A stretch of DNA of 64,000 bases. It comes from Ferruginibacter sp. (lineage in GTDB: Bacteria > Bacteroidota > Bacteroidia > Chitinophagales > Chitinophagaceae). The notes beneath the pieces are model-generated. The model saw only the letters and a program-made list of their open reading frames with translations. It had not been told where the DNA came from and did not search any database. The translations under genes and the position numbers were made by a program. Each line of letters opens with the position of its first letter. The stretch's first letter is position 1. The stretch lies in NCBI GenBank assembly GCA_025963635.1, contig JAOQAK010000002.1, positions 248,001-312,000 of the forward strand, written 5' to 3'. Positions 26,104-35,310 of the stretch are shown here, piece after piece.

Positions 26104-28221
26104 ATGGAAAAAGTAGAATGGAAAGTTTCGGGGATGACTTGTACCAATTGTGCATTAACGATCAATCAATACCTCAAAAAAGAAGGATTAAACGATGTTA
26201 AAGTGAATTTTATAGGAGGCGAAGTGAGCTTTGATCTCAATGCTGATAAATCAAAGGATGCGCTGGCGAAAGGAATTGAAGATTTAGGATACCATATTAT
26301 AGACGAACGCCAAACACATGCCATCCCGCAAAAAAAGCACTTTTTTTCGAACCATCTGCAGCGGTTTCTTTTTTGCCTTCCATTTACACTTGTTTTGATG
26401 CTGCACATGTTGCCGTGGCATATTCATTTGCTAGCCAACCCGTTTATTCAAATGTCGATTTGTATCCCGGTATACATTGTCGGGATGGGATATTTTGGAG
26501 TAAGCGCCGTTAAGAGCCTTCGCCGCGGTATTCCCAATATGAATGTATTGATTGCACTTGGCGCCACTGCAGCGTTCATTTATAGTTTAATTGGCACTCT
26601 TGGCAATTTAGGAATGGATTATGTTTTTTATGAAACTACGGCTACCATTATTACCCTTGTTTTTTTGGGTGAATGGGTTGAGCATAAATCTGTGTCAGCT
26701 ACCCAAAAGCAACTGAATACGCTTGCCCGCAGCCAGAAAGTGATGGCTAATATGATCGCCTTTGATGATCAACACAAAGAACAGATTTTCCCGGTAGAAA
26801 ATTTTCTACTGCACAATGGCGACCTGGTATTGATAAAAACGGGTGAGCAGGTGCCGGCTGATTGTAAAATACTATGGGGCGAGGTGCAGGTAAATGAAGC
26901 GCTGATCACCGGTGAAAGCAGGCCCTTGTTTAAACAAAAGAAAGATCCGCTGATCGGCGGCAGTATCATAGCTGAAGGAACTGTAAAGGCCCAGGTAACT
27001 GCCACCGGTAAAGACACTATACTAAGCAATATCTTGACCCTCGTAAAACAGGCACAGGGCGAAAAACCACCAATACAACAATTGGCAGATAAGATCAGCG
27101 CTGTTTTTGTACCGGCAGTATTGGGTATTGCTGTGTTGACTTTCCTGTTGAACTATTTTGCATTTAGTATTGCCGTTTCAAATTCACTCATGCGAAGTAT
27201 TGCTGTTTTAGTAATCAGTTGCCCGTGTGCTATGGGACTCGCCACGCCTGCTGCTATTGCCGTTGGTTTAGGCAGGGCAGCAAGGAATGGCATTCTTTTC
27301 AGAAATGCAAAAAGTCTTGAACTATTTAAAAATATCCGAACAGTAATTTTTGATAAGACCGGCACATTAACAATGGGCAAATTTGTGGTTGCTGGTTTCG
27401 AAAGTGACCCTTTGAGCGCGACTGATTTCAAGCGGATTGTTTTTTCGTTGGAAAAATATTCTAATCACCCTATTGCTAAAGCAATTACACAGGAATGGAA
27501 AATAAACAATGCCGTCCGCTGGAAAAAAATTGAAGAGATAAAAGGGCTGGGTATGAAAGGAGAAGACACGGATGGGAATGTGTACCAGCTTGGCTCGCAT
27601 AAAATGATCGAAAATTTTCCCACTGGTACTATCCACACCGCCTACCTGCTGAAGAATGGATTACTGGTTGGGTGGTTCGATATGGAAGATGTAATAAGGG
27701 AAGAAGCTATTCCAGTGATCAATTACCTGCATTCAAAAAACATTCAAACTGTTTTGTTAAGTGGTGACAGCTTTTATCGTACTAAAAAAGTAGCAGAAGC
27801 GCTGGGCATAAAAGAAGTATACGCTGAAAAGTCACCTGGGGAAAAACTAAAAATCGTCGAAGAATTAAATATGGTCCAGCCGGTTGCAATGGTGGGCGAC
27901 GGTATAAACGATGCGCCTGCGCTTGCCAAAGCTACTATCGGGATATCAATGAGTGATGCCACACAGTTGGCCATGCAAAGCGCACAGGTGGTACTAATGA
28001 ACCATGGCATCCGAAATTTGCCCCTTGCTTTAGGATTGGGTAGGCATACTTTCATAACCATTAAGGAAAATCTTTTCTGGGCTTTTATTTATAATGTGGT
28101 GGCAATACCCGTTGCTGCAGTCGGCCTGTTAAATCCGGGTGTGGCTGCACTGGCAATGGGTTTGAGCGATGTGGTGCTGGCAGCGAATTCGATTCGCCTG
28201 AACTTTAAGAAAGTTGTATAA
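26104..28221 (+). CDS. copA: Copper-translocating P1B-type ATPase
   Basis: Exports copper(I) from the cytoplasm across the inner membrane. 705 residues: one N-terminal heavy-metal domain with GMTCTNC (Cys13, Cys16); membrane helices; the actuator with a TGES motif (in LITGESRPL); metal-site CPC in SCPCAMGLATP; phosphorylation DKTGTLT; the HP motif in SNHPIAKAI; and the hinge MVGDGINDAPAL. The CPC with downstream conserved residues fits Cu+-ATPases (P1B-1), though silver would also be carried. No CueR/CopY-type regulator or copper chaperone gene is next to it. Confidence 0.92.
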   Translation: MEKVEWKVSGMTCTNCALTINQYLKKEGLNDVKVNFIGGEVSFDLNADKSKDALAKGIEDLGYHIIDERQTHAIPQKKHFFSNHLQRFLFCLPFTLVLMLHMLPWHIHLLANPFIQMSICIPVYIVGMGYFGVSAVKSLRRGIPNMNVLIALGATAAFIYSLIGTLGNLGMDYVFYETTATIITLVFLGEWVEHKSVSATQKQLNTLARSQKVMANMIAFDDQHKEQIFPVENFLLHNGDLVLIKTGEQVPADCKILWGEVQVNEALITGESRPLFKQKKDPLIGGSIIAEGTVKAQVTATGKDTILSNILTLVKQAQGEKPPIQQLADKISAVFVPAVLGIAVLTFLLNYFAFSIAVSNSLMRSIAVLVISCPCAMGLATPAAIAVGLGRAARNGILFRNAKSLELFKNIRTVIFDKTGTLTMGKFVVAGFESDPLSATDFKRIVFSLEKYSNHPIAKAITQEWKINNAVRWKKIEEIKGLGMKGEDTDGNVYQLGSHKMIENFPTGTIHTAYLLKNGLLVGWFDMEDVIREEAIPVINYLHSKNIQTVLLSGDSFYRTKKVAEALGIKEVYAEKSPGEKLKIVEELNMVQPVAMVGDGINDAPALAKATIGISMSDATQLAMQSAQVVLMNHGIRNLPLALGLGRHTFITIKENLFWAFIYNVVAIPVAAVGLLNPGVAALAMGLSDVVLAANSIRLNFKKVV

Positions 28222-28228
28222 AAGTGAT

Positions 28229-28236
28229 TATATTTG
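28229..28236 (+). promoter_or_regulatory. Probable -7 element of the toxin-antitoxin locus
   Basis: TATATTTG, an exact TAnnTTTG, lies just past the copA stop and ends 16 nt before the antitoxin ATG. Confidence 0.45.
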
Positions 28237-28252
28237 ATTACATAAATCTATT

Positions 28253-28465
28253 ATGGCAAATTTTTCCGAAATAGTTGAAAAGGTAGTTTCTCTCGAGACA
28301 GAGCAGATGGAAGAAATAAAAGATATTATTTCTAAAGTTCTTGTTGAAAAAAGAAGAGCATCTTTTCTTAAAAATCATCATGAGGCCTTAAAAGATGCAG
28401 AAGAAGGGAAACTGTTTGGCTCCAATAATCCTACAGAAATAGCCCAATGGCTGAAAAGCTTATGA
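28253..28465 (+). CDS. Probable type II antitoxin
   Basis: 70-residue acidic, helical protein starting MANFSEIVEKVVSLETEQ, followed by a basic patch (VEKRRASFLKNHHEALKD) and a tryptophan-containing C-terminus (IAQWLKSL). It has no recognisable DNA-binding domain and is not a family I can name. The toxin call next door is what supports an antitoxin role. Its TGA overlaps the ATG of the downstream toxin frame (ATGA), the classic translational coupling of such pairs. It sits between copA and recQ with its own -7 element. Confidence 0.65.
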   Translation: MANFSEIVEKVVSLETEQMEEIKDIISKVLVEKRRASFLKNHHEALKDAEEGKLFGSNNPTEIAQWLKSL

Positions 28466-28733
28466 TCAATGTCAAGTTCAGTAAGTCTTTTGAAAGCGCT
28501 TGTAAAAAAAATAATAAAACGCAATCCGGAAAAAGCTATTATTATCCTGGAAAAAATACTTTTATTTCAAATCAATCCTCAACACGCATTACTAACAACT
28601 CACAAATTAGCCGGCTCTTTATCGGAATTATCTGCTTTTTAAAGTTGAATACGACCTTCGGATAATTTTTTCACGACAAAGTAATAATGAAGTGATTCTT
28701 GAGGATATAGGCACTCACGATGAGGTGTATTAA
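28462..28733 (+). pseudogene. RelE/StbE-type toxin with two frameshifts
   Basis: Read from the ATG at 28462, the first 16 or so codons give MINVKFSKSFESACKK. The frame then breaks at a run of eight A (28504-28511). Removing one A gives a second block (IIKRNPEKAIIILEK, ending LAGSLSELSAF). A run of five T (28636-28640) breaks it again. Removing one T gives VEYDLRIIFSR and the ending ILEDIGTHDEVY before TAA at 28733. The rebuilt 89-residue protein has the basic core and the terminal DIGxHxxVY of the RelE/YafQ-like mRNA-interferase superfamily. As it stands no functional toxin is made. Homopolymer sequencing errors are a serious alternative. Confidence 0.75.
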
Positions 28734-28750
28734 CTTTACCAAATACACCT

Positions 28751-30658
28751 ATGCATTCTATTCATCAGATACTTAAACAATATTGGGGCTATGATAATTT
28801 TCGTCCGCTGCAGGAGGATATTATCAATAGTGTGCTTGCAGGAAAGGACACACTTGCTTTATTGCCTACAGGCGGCGGTAAGTCAATTTGCTTCCAGGTG
28901 CCCGCACTTGCAAAAGAGGGAATCTGCCTGGTTATAAGTCCGCTCATTGCCCTCATGAAAGACCAGGTAGAATCGCTCAAAAGCAAAGGCATACTTGCCC
29001 TCTCCATTTACTCAGGAATGAGTTTTTTAGACGTCAAAAAAACATTACAGAATGCGGCATATGGCAATTATAAATTTCTCTACGTTTCACCGGAACGGTT
29101 AGAGACCAATCTATTTCTTGATTATTTGCCATCGATGAATTTCAACCTGGTGGCGGTTGATGAGGCACACTGTATTTCCCAATGGGGATATGACTTTCGC
29201 CCGCCTTATATTCGTATTGCCAGTCTGCGGGAGCACCTGCCCAACGTGCCTGTTTTAGCATTGACCGCCTCCGCCACTTTAGCGGTACAAACAGATATTT
29301 GTGAAAAATTGCTTTTTGGAAAAGAACACTGCCGGTTCCGGCAATCTTTTGAAAGAGCCAACCTGTCTTACAGTGCTTTCAATGTGGCATCCAAACAAAA
29401 CAAGCTGCTTGAAATATTAAACAATGTTAAAGGAAGCGCCATTGTATATTGCAAAACCCGTAAACACACTAAAGATATTGCCGACCTGCTGAAATTAAAC
29501 AAGATCAATGCGGCGTATTACCATGCGGGGTTAAGCAACGATGAACGCAACAAAAGACAGGAAAACTGGATAGACAATACGACAAGAGTAATTGCCTGTA
29601 CCAATGCTTTTGGGATGGGCATCGATAAGCCGGATGTAAGGGCCGTCGTTCATTACGGAGTACCGGATTGCCTTGAAAACTATTACCAGGAGGCCGGAAG
29701 AGCAGGGAGGGATGGCAAACGGTCTTACGCCGTGCTCTTGTACAACGACCGGGAAGTTGCTGATATGCAGCTTCAAAGTGATATCCGCTACCCTGGTAAA
29801 GATGAAATAAAAAGAGTGTATCTCGCCATAATGAATTACCTGCAGGTGCCCGCAGGTTCGGGAGAAGGGCGCAGTTTTGATTTCGACTTAGGCGCCTTTA
29901 CAGTAGCCTTTAAAATCAATATTCTCACTGCCACCTATGCCATCAAAACACTGGAGCAGGAAGCTATTCTCCAGTTTAACGAAGTTTTTTTTAAGCCATG
30001 CTCCGTTGTATTTACCACCAGCCGTGAGGAACTGGAAGAATTTCAAAAGCAGTTCCCTCAATTTGAAAATTTGCTAAAAGGATTACTACGCAGTTATGAG
30101 GGGGTTTTTGACTACCCGGCTATTATTCGCGAAAGTGATTTGGCGAAATTTTTACAAAGAAAAACCGATGACATTAAGTTACAATTGCAGGCGATAGCGC
30201 AATATGGTATCATTGAGTATTCGCCGCAGAAAGACAGGCCTCAACTCACCTTGCTATTAAGCAGGATGTATGCGGATAGCTTTGTAATTAACCTGCAAAA
30301 TTACATGGAACGAAAGCACAATTTTGAGACAAGGATCAGGGCCATTACCGGTTATCTTGAAAACACCATTTCCTGCAGAAGCCAGGTAATTGCTGCTTAT
30401 TTTAATGATAGCGGTGTAAAAGCATGTGGTATTTGTGATAATTGTATCAACAAAAAATCAGTGCAACTCAATAAAGTAGAGTTTGAGCAGATCACGAAAT
30501 ACATTTTTGAACTAGCTAGTCTTAATCCTATCAGCATCAAAAAATTATTAGACGAGGGTAAAAAATTCAAAAAAGAAAAATTGTGGAAAGTGATCGATTA
30601 TTTACAAGGGGAAAAAAAGCTAACCATCAATAAGGACGGGAATATTATGATCCCATAA
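28751..30658 (+). CDS. recQ: ATP-dependent DNA helicase RecQ
   Basis: 635-residue 3'-5' superfamily 2 helicase of recombination and repair. Motif 0 (FRPLQEDII), Walker A LLPTGGGKS (about 35-43), DEAH box VAVDEAHCISQWGYDF, and motif VI QEAGRAGRDG are present. The RecQ-C-terminal zinc cluster (CRSQ, CGICDNC) and a winged-helix region follow. The tail (about 570-635) is a short Lys-rich helical region rather than a full HRDC domain. It lies 17 bases after the broken toxin gene and ends 248 bases before the next, convergent gene. Confidence 0.94.
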   Translation: MHSIHQILKQYWGYDNFRPLQEDIINSVLAGKDTLALLPTGGGKSICFQVPALAKEGICLVISPLIALMKDQVESLKSKGILALSIYSGMSFLDVKKTLQNAAYGNYKFLYVSPERLETNLFLDYLPSMNFNLVAVDEAHCISQWGYDFRPPYIRIASLREHLPNVPVLALTASATLAVQTDICEKLLFGKEHCRFRQSFERANLSYSAFNVASKQNKLLEILNNVKGSAIVYCKTRKHTKDIADLLKLNKINAAYYHAGLSNDERNKRQENWIDNTTRVIACTNAFGMGIDKPDVRAVVHYGVPDCLENYYQEAGRAGRDGKRSYAVLLYNDREVADMQLQSDIRYPGKDEIKRVYLAIMNYLQVPAGSGEGRSFDFDLGAFTVAFKINILTATYAIKTLEQEAILQFNEVFFKPCSVVFTTSREELEEFQKQFPQFENLLKGLLRSYEGVFDYPAIIRESDLAKFLQRKTDDIKLQLQAIAQYGIIEYSPQKDRPQLTLLLSRMYADSFVINLQNYMERKHNFETRIRAITGYLENTISCRSQVIAAYFNDSGVKACGICDNCINKKSVQLNKVEFEQITKYIFELASLNPISIKKLLDEGKKFKKEKLWKVIDYLQGEKKLTINKDGNIMIP

Positions 30659-30709
30659 AATCAATCATTACTGCTTTAAGAACGGGGTAAAAATTTACCG
30701 AAAAAGCAT

Positions 30710-30741
30710 AAAAAAAGGGACCAAGATAGAAATCTAGTCCC
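30710..30741 (-). terminator. Terminator of the LtaS-like gene
   Basis: On the minus strand GGGAC (30741-30737) pairs with GTCCC (30721-30717). An inner AGA/TCT stem strengthens the hairpin, and seven T follow (complement of 30710-30716). It lies about 165 bases past the minus-strand stop and might also slow plus-strand transcription from recQ. Confidence 0.6.
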
Positions 30742-30905
30742 GCTTTAAAATCCAATATCCTATGAAAAACCATAACAAAGATAGCGTGATTTTTTATATA
30801 ATGCAATCTTTTTTACTGTTTTTTTCACTATTTTATTTGAAACAAATTGTGTCAATATTACGCAATGTATAGCTGTAATGAATTGATAATGTGAATATTA
30901 TCATT

Positions 30906-32837
30906 TTAATTGGAGTGCAAGCTTTTATATTTACCATTTTTAAAAAGGTAATTTGCTCCCTGGTACCACGCAATTGCTTCATTGGTAAGTGTATCTGCAT
31001 CGGGTATTTGTTTAGCCGTTCCGGTTGAAAAATTTGCCGTGAAGGTGCTGATTTTTTTCTGTGGTGAAAGAATTACCAGTGTGCCGTTTCTGATGTATCC
31101 CAGGTTTTGATAAGTACTGATAAACGCCCGATCTTTCCAAACAGGTGTTTGGAAAATATCTGTACCAAAAAAAAGGCTTGTATAAGGCAGATTCAGCAAA
31201 CCTAAAAGGGTAGGTGCCAGGTCAATCTGGCTGGTTAGTCGTGCCTCGTTCATGGGTTTAATAAGCTTAGGAGCGAAAATGAAACAAGGAATATGATAAC
31301 GATTTACAGGTAAATCAGTTTTACCGGCGCTGCGTGAGCAGTGATCTGCCACAATTACAAACAGCGTATTGTTAAACCAGGGCTTCTTCGCCGCATCTGT
31401 AAGAAATTGATGTATGGCATAGTCCGTGTATTTTACTCCTCCCTCCTGCGATTGGGCAGAAGAAGGGATATCGATACGGCCGTCTGGGAAAGTATATGGC
31501 CGGTGATTGCTAATCGTCATGACATGATCAAAGAACGGCTTGCCGTTTTTATAACTTTCATCGCACTGTTCCAGGGTAAAATTAAAACTTGCTTCATCGT
31601 CAATTCCCCAGGCAGTGGTATGATGAACAAAGCGGGCAGGGATGTCTCCCTTGTCGAGCACTTTATAATTATTATGGCTAAAAAAGTAGCCCATGTTGTC
31701 AAAAAAGCTGTTACCCCCATAAATAAAATTTACATCATACCCATTCGACTTTAAGACGCTACCTAAAGAAAATAATCCCTCATTATTCGGCCGGCGAACA
31801 ATGGATTGGCCTGGTGTTGGCGGTATGCTTAAGGAAAGGGCTTCCAGGCCTCTTACTGTTCTTGTGCCGGTTGCATAAAAATTACTAAAGAATAAACTTT
31901 TCGGAATGAGGGAGTCAAGATAAGGAGTAATGTTTTCCTTGTTGCCGAAATACTTTAAATAATCGCCGCTCAGGCTTTCCACGCTAATTAAAACGATATT
32001 CCATTTGTGTTGCGGACTGTCACTAATAATTTTTCGTTCAATGCTCAAAGGATCTGCGGAAAACGTTGCATTCGGTGCAGCCAGCATTTTACGAAGCAAT
32101 GCAAAATTAGCCAGGTCATTTCTTTCTTTGTAAAACTGGTGATAATCGATCTCGTTATTCCAAAAGGCGGCACCAAATTCGTAAACGCCATTGCCTCCGA
32201 GTTCATTTACATAATTGTTGTTGCTGATGCTTTTGAAATGGTCGTTTACCAGGAAATATGCAGCGGTAGGAACTGTAAGAAAGCAAAGAAGAAAAAGGGT
32301 TCTTTTTACAAAATGCATACTCACCTGTTCCGAGGAAACGATTTTTTTTCGTAGAGAAAAAAGCAGGATACATGTCACCAGCACAATGCCTGAAATAATT
32401 AAGGGCATGTTATAAGACTCCCATATATTTCCCAAAACTTCGTTGGTATATATCAGATAATCTACTGCGATAAAATTAAAACGTACATTGAACTCATTCC
32501 AAAAAATGATCTCACTGCCGGCTATTGAAACAAGAATGAAAGTGATGATAAAAATAAGGGAAAATAGAGGGATACGCTGCCATTTTCTTGCATACCATGA
32601 GTCTTTCATCAGCCAGCAATAGACTGCAACAGGTATAGCAAAAAAACTGCCTACTACCAGGTCATAGAAGAAGCCAATTAAGAAAATTCCGGCAAAACGA
32701 AAAAATGATAGTTCTAAATTTGGCCAGCTTTTAACGAACAAAACAATCCTGGTAATAAAACTGATGGAGCAAACCAATATAACAACAAGCGCCACCGCAC
32801 CGTAGCGGTGGCTAAAGAGCGATTTTTCCTTAGGCAT
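30906..32837 (-). CDS. LtaS-like sulfatase-fold membrane enzyme
   Basis: About 643 residues from ATG at 32837; a TTG two codons earlier overlaps the -7 element. Five hydrophobic segments fill residues about 10-220, then a soluble extracytoplasmic alkaline-phosphatase/sulfatase domain. Motifs: ISVESLSGDY (metal Glu), GTRTVRGLEA (candidate nucleophile Thr), SNHRPYTFPDG, and VADHCSRSAG (Asp/His ligands). This is the lipoteichoic acid synthase/phosphoglycerol transferase fold. A Bacteroidota cell has no lipoteichoic acid, so a phosphoglycerol or phosphoethanolamine transfer to another envelope glycan or lipid is more likely. It lies 47 bases downstream of the DUF853 ATPase. Confidence 0.85.
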   Translation of the reverse strand: MPKEKSLFSHRYGAVALVVILVCSISFITRIVLFVKSWPNLELSFFRFAGIFLIGFFYDLVVGSFFAIPVAVYCWLMKDSWYARKWQRIPLFSLIFIITFILVSIAGSEIIFWNEFNVRFNFIAVDYLIYTNEVLGNIWESYNMPLIISGIVLVTCILLFSLRKKIVSSEQVSMHFVKRTLFLLCFLTVPTAAYFLVNDHFKSISNNNYVNELGGNGVYEFGAAFWNNEIDYHQFYKERNDLANFALLRKMLAAPNATFSADPLSIERKIISDSPQHKWNIVLISVESLSGDYLKYFGNKENITPYLDSLIPKSLFFSNFYATGTRTVRGLEALSLSIPPTPGQSIVRRPNNEGLFSLGSVLKSNGYDVNFIYGGNSFFDNMGYFFSHNNYKVLDKGDIPARFVHHTTAWGIDDEASFNFTLEQCDESYKNGKPFFDHVMTISNHRPYTFPDGRIDIPSSAQSQEGGVKYTDYAIHQFLTDAAKKPWFNNTLFVIVADHCSRSAGKTDLPVNRYHIPCFIFAPKLIKPMNEARLTSQIDLAPTLLGLLNLPYTSLFFGTDIFQTPVWKDRAFISTYQNLGYIRNGTLVILSPQKKISTFTANFSTGTAKQIPDADTLTNEAIAWYQGANYLFKNGKYKSLHSN

Positions 32838-32840
32838 TCG

Positions 32841-32848
32841 CAAATTTA
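32841..32848 (-). promoter_or_regulatory. -7 element next to LtaS-like start codon
   Basis: TAAATTTG on the minus strand, then CGA, then ATG. This spacing would give a transcript with essentially no leader. Confidence 0.5.
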
Positions 32849-32884
32849 AGCAATATTCTCAAAAACGAATGATTAACAAAGTCA

Positions 32885-34441
32885 TTAAAACCATCCTGTA
32901 GTCTTCTTCCTACTTCTTCCACCAAGGCCCAGCGACCCTAATAGTGATCTTACAATTGTATTGCCCGCAGTACGAACCATGCTTTTAACAATGCTGTTGT
33001 TGGCAATGGTTTCAAAGGTGGAGGGAACTGCTTTTTCGGTTTTTTTATTTGTCTTTTCTGCTTCTTCTGATTGAGCGTTTTCGGCGGCTTCCTTCAATTT
33101 TTCGGTTAACATTTCATAAGCACTATTGCTATCGGTAACCTGGTTATACTTTGTGGCGAGTTTGGATTTTTCAACGATGCTGTCGATTTCAGGAGGCGCC
33201 AGTACATCCATCCTGCTCCGCGGTGAGCACAGCATCACATGTGCCAATGGTGTAGGTATGCCCTTTTCATTGAGCATCGTTATCAATGCCTCACCAATGC
33301 CAAGTTGTGTGATGAGGTCTTCGGTTTTGTAAAAATCTGTTTCGGGATAATTTTCTGCCGTTTGCCTGATCACTTTTCTATCCACCGCTGTGAATGCCCT
33401 TAAGGCATGCTGTATCTTTAATCCCAATTGCCCTAATACTCCGGCAGGAATATCCATGGGGTTCTGTGTGCAAAAGAAAATACCAATGCCTTTGGAGCGG
33501 ATCAGTTTAATAACCGTTTCTATTTGTTGTAACAACGCCTCACTTGCTTCCTGGAAAATCAAATGTGCTTCATCAATAAACATTACCAGCTTTGGTTTAT
33601 CAAGGTCGCCTTCTTCAGGACAGGCGGCATACAATTCTGAAAGCATTTGCAACATGAAGGTGGAGAATAATTTGGGCCTGTCTTGCAGGTCGGTTACCCG
33701 CAAAACGTTGATAACACCTCTGCCCTGTTCATCAATCCGCATCAGGTCTTCTACTTCAAAACTTTTTTCACCAAAAAAGATATCTGCGCCCTGTTGCTGA
33801 AGTTCAATCACTTTTCGTAAAATCGTCCCGGTACTGGTGGTGGATATTTTACCGTATGATTTTTCCATCATCGTCTTTCCTTCGTCTCCTATATATTGCA
33901 GCACTTTGATAAAATCCTTTAGATCCAAGAGGGGCATTTTTTCATCGTCACAAAATTTAAAAATCATTGCTACCAAACCACCTTGCGTATCATTTAAGCC
34001 TAATATCTTGCTTAATAATACCGGTCCGAATTCACTTACAGTTGCCCTTAACCGAACTCCTTTCTGGCCGCTCAGTGTTAGTAGTTCGGCGGTAAATTGT
34101 GAGGGGGTATACTGCATGTTCAATTGCTCGTATCGGTCCTTTACCTTCTCATTCGGTGCTCCCATGGCTGCGATACCACTGAGGTCGCCTTTTATGTCCA
34201 TTAATAAAACCGGTACACTGGCATCACTCAAAAATTCGCTCATCATCTGCAAGGTCTTCGTCTTGCCGGTGCCGGTAGCACCTGCAATTAACCCATGCCT
34301 GTTCATTGTTTTCAGGGGAAGGTAGATGCCTGCGTCACTGATCACTTCTCCATCCAACACTGCGGCGCCAATTTTTACAGACTCACCTTTAAACATGTAG
34401 CCATCCCGCATTGCCTTGCTAAATATTTCCTTATTTGACAT
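32885..34441 (-). CDS. HerA-like DUF853 (YjgR-type) ATPase
   Basis: 518-residue P-loop ATPase of the HerA/FtsK superfamily. Walker A GATGTGKTKT (about 54-63), LLMDIKGDLSG, a long middle insertion, and Walker B LVMFIDEAHLIF. The arginine-finger-like region follows FFCTQNPMDIP. The C-terminal about 80 residues are charged and end in the basic RSRKKTTGWF. This matches the DUF853 family typified by E. coli YjgR, whose biological role is not firmly known. It is upstream of the LtaS-like gene on the same strand, 47 bases apart. Confidence 0.88.
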   Translation of the reverse strand: MSNKEIFSKAMRDGYMFKGESVKIGAAVLDGEVISDAGIYLPLKTMNRHGLIAGATGTGKTKTLQMMSEFLSDASVPVLLMDIKGDLSGIAAMGAPNEKVKDRYEQLNMQYTPSQFTAELLTLSGQKGVRLRATVSEFGPVLLSKILGLNDTQGGLVAMIFKFCDDEKMPLLDLKDFIKVLQYIGDEGKTMMEKSYGKISTTSTGTILRKVIELQQQGADIFFGEKSFEVEDLMRIDEQGRGVINVLRVTDLQDRPKLFSTFMLQMLSELYAACPEEGDLDKPKLVMFIDEAHLIFQEASEALLQQIETVIKLIRSKGIGIFFCTQNPMDIPAGVLGQLGLKIQHALRAFTAVDRKVIRQTAENYPETDFYKTEDLITQLGIGEALITMLNEKGIPTPLAHVMLCSPRSRMDVLAPPEIDSIVEKSKLATKYNQVTDSNSAYEMLTEKLKEAAENAQSEEAEKTNKKTEKAVPSTFETIANNSIVKSMVRTAGNTIVRSLLGSLGLGGRSRKKTTGWF

Positions 34442-34665
34442 GATCTATTTTTTTGGAAAGTTACGAATCGAAAGAGAAACGGGGAAAATCAATCGCACTG
34501 CAAAGCGATTCGGTTGATCCGGACAACCCGGGCACCTGAAAGACTTCCACAGGTGAATCCCTGAACAATTACAAGGAATCTAAATGAGCGATACTACATA
34601 TTGTAAGGGATGAGAGTACGGGTTTGAATCTTATTTTGAAGAGAAGATGGTTGTAAGCTGGCTGG

Positions 34666-35205
34666 CTAAAAAGAGAATGTCTTTTTTAGTAACCCGCTTT
34701 TTAGCTTCCCTTTTTTTGTGGCTTGTTTTTCAAATTTTTTATTTTTAAGATAGTATGCAATTACTTCCTTTGTTGAAGGCTCAACAATAAAACACTCTTT
34801 TACCCCATTTCTTTCATACACCGCACGTTTGATAATTTTATCATGCCGCTCACTTCCGGCTGATAAGATTTCTATAATCATATTGGGAGCGCCTTTTATT
34901 TTTCCATCCTTAATAATTCCCAGGTTTGCCCTGTCAATAAAAAGAATATCAGGTTGATAGGCATTTGCATCATCGAGGTATACATCCATGGGTGCAGCTA
35001 CACATTCGCCTGCATCAGTACTTTTCACATGGTTGAATATCAACGCGGAAAGTTCGATGCTTAGTTTCTGATGGAAAAAATCGGGCGCTGGGGTCATATA
35101 TAAGGTGTTTTCAATTACTTCGCACAAAATTCCTTCGGGTAATATTTCAAATAACTCTACAGCTGTCCGGGGCAATTTATCCTTTATTTTTATCAGGTTG
35201 CGCAT
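34666..35205 (-). CDS. Uma2-family (DUF820) putative nuclease, second copy
   Basis: 179 residues from MRNLIKIKDK; an extension to 35238 is possible. Core motifs YQPDILFID (Asp), APNMIIEILS (Glu) and KRAVYERNGVKECFIVEP (Lys region) fit the PD-(D/E)XK-like Uma2 fold. The C-terminus is markedly lysine-rich. It is divergent from the M16 peptidase pair. It is only distantly similar to the copy at 23483-24079, so it is not a recent duplication. Confidence 0.82.
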   Translation of the reverse strand: MRNLIKIKDKLPRTAVELFEILPEGILCEVIENTLYMTPAPDFFHQKLSIELSALIFNHVKSTDAGECVAAPMDVYLDDANAYQPDILFIDRANLGIIKDGKIKGAPNMIIEILSAGSERHDKIIKRAVYERNGVKECFIVEPSTKEVIAYYLKNKKFEKQATKKGKLKSGLLKKTFSF

Positions 35206-35283
35206 AGCTAAAGTTACAAAAAGCCATTTATTTACCACTTATCAAAAATCGCCGCTTTCTTTTCTAACTCCATAATAACTCCC

Positions 35284-35291
35284 TACATTTG
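35284..35291 (+). promoter_or_regulatory. Probable -7 element of the M16 peptidase pair
   Basis: TACATTTG, an exact TAnnTTTG, ends 19 nt before the ATG at 35311. Confidence 0.5.
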
Positions 35292-35310
35292 GCCTTCAAT
35301 TAAATAATTT

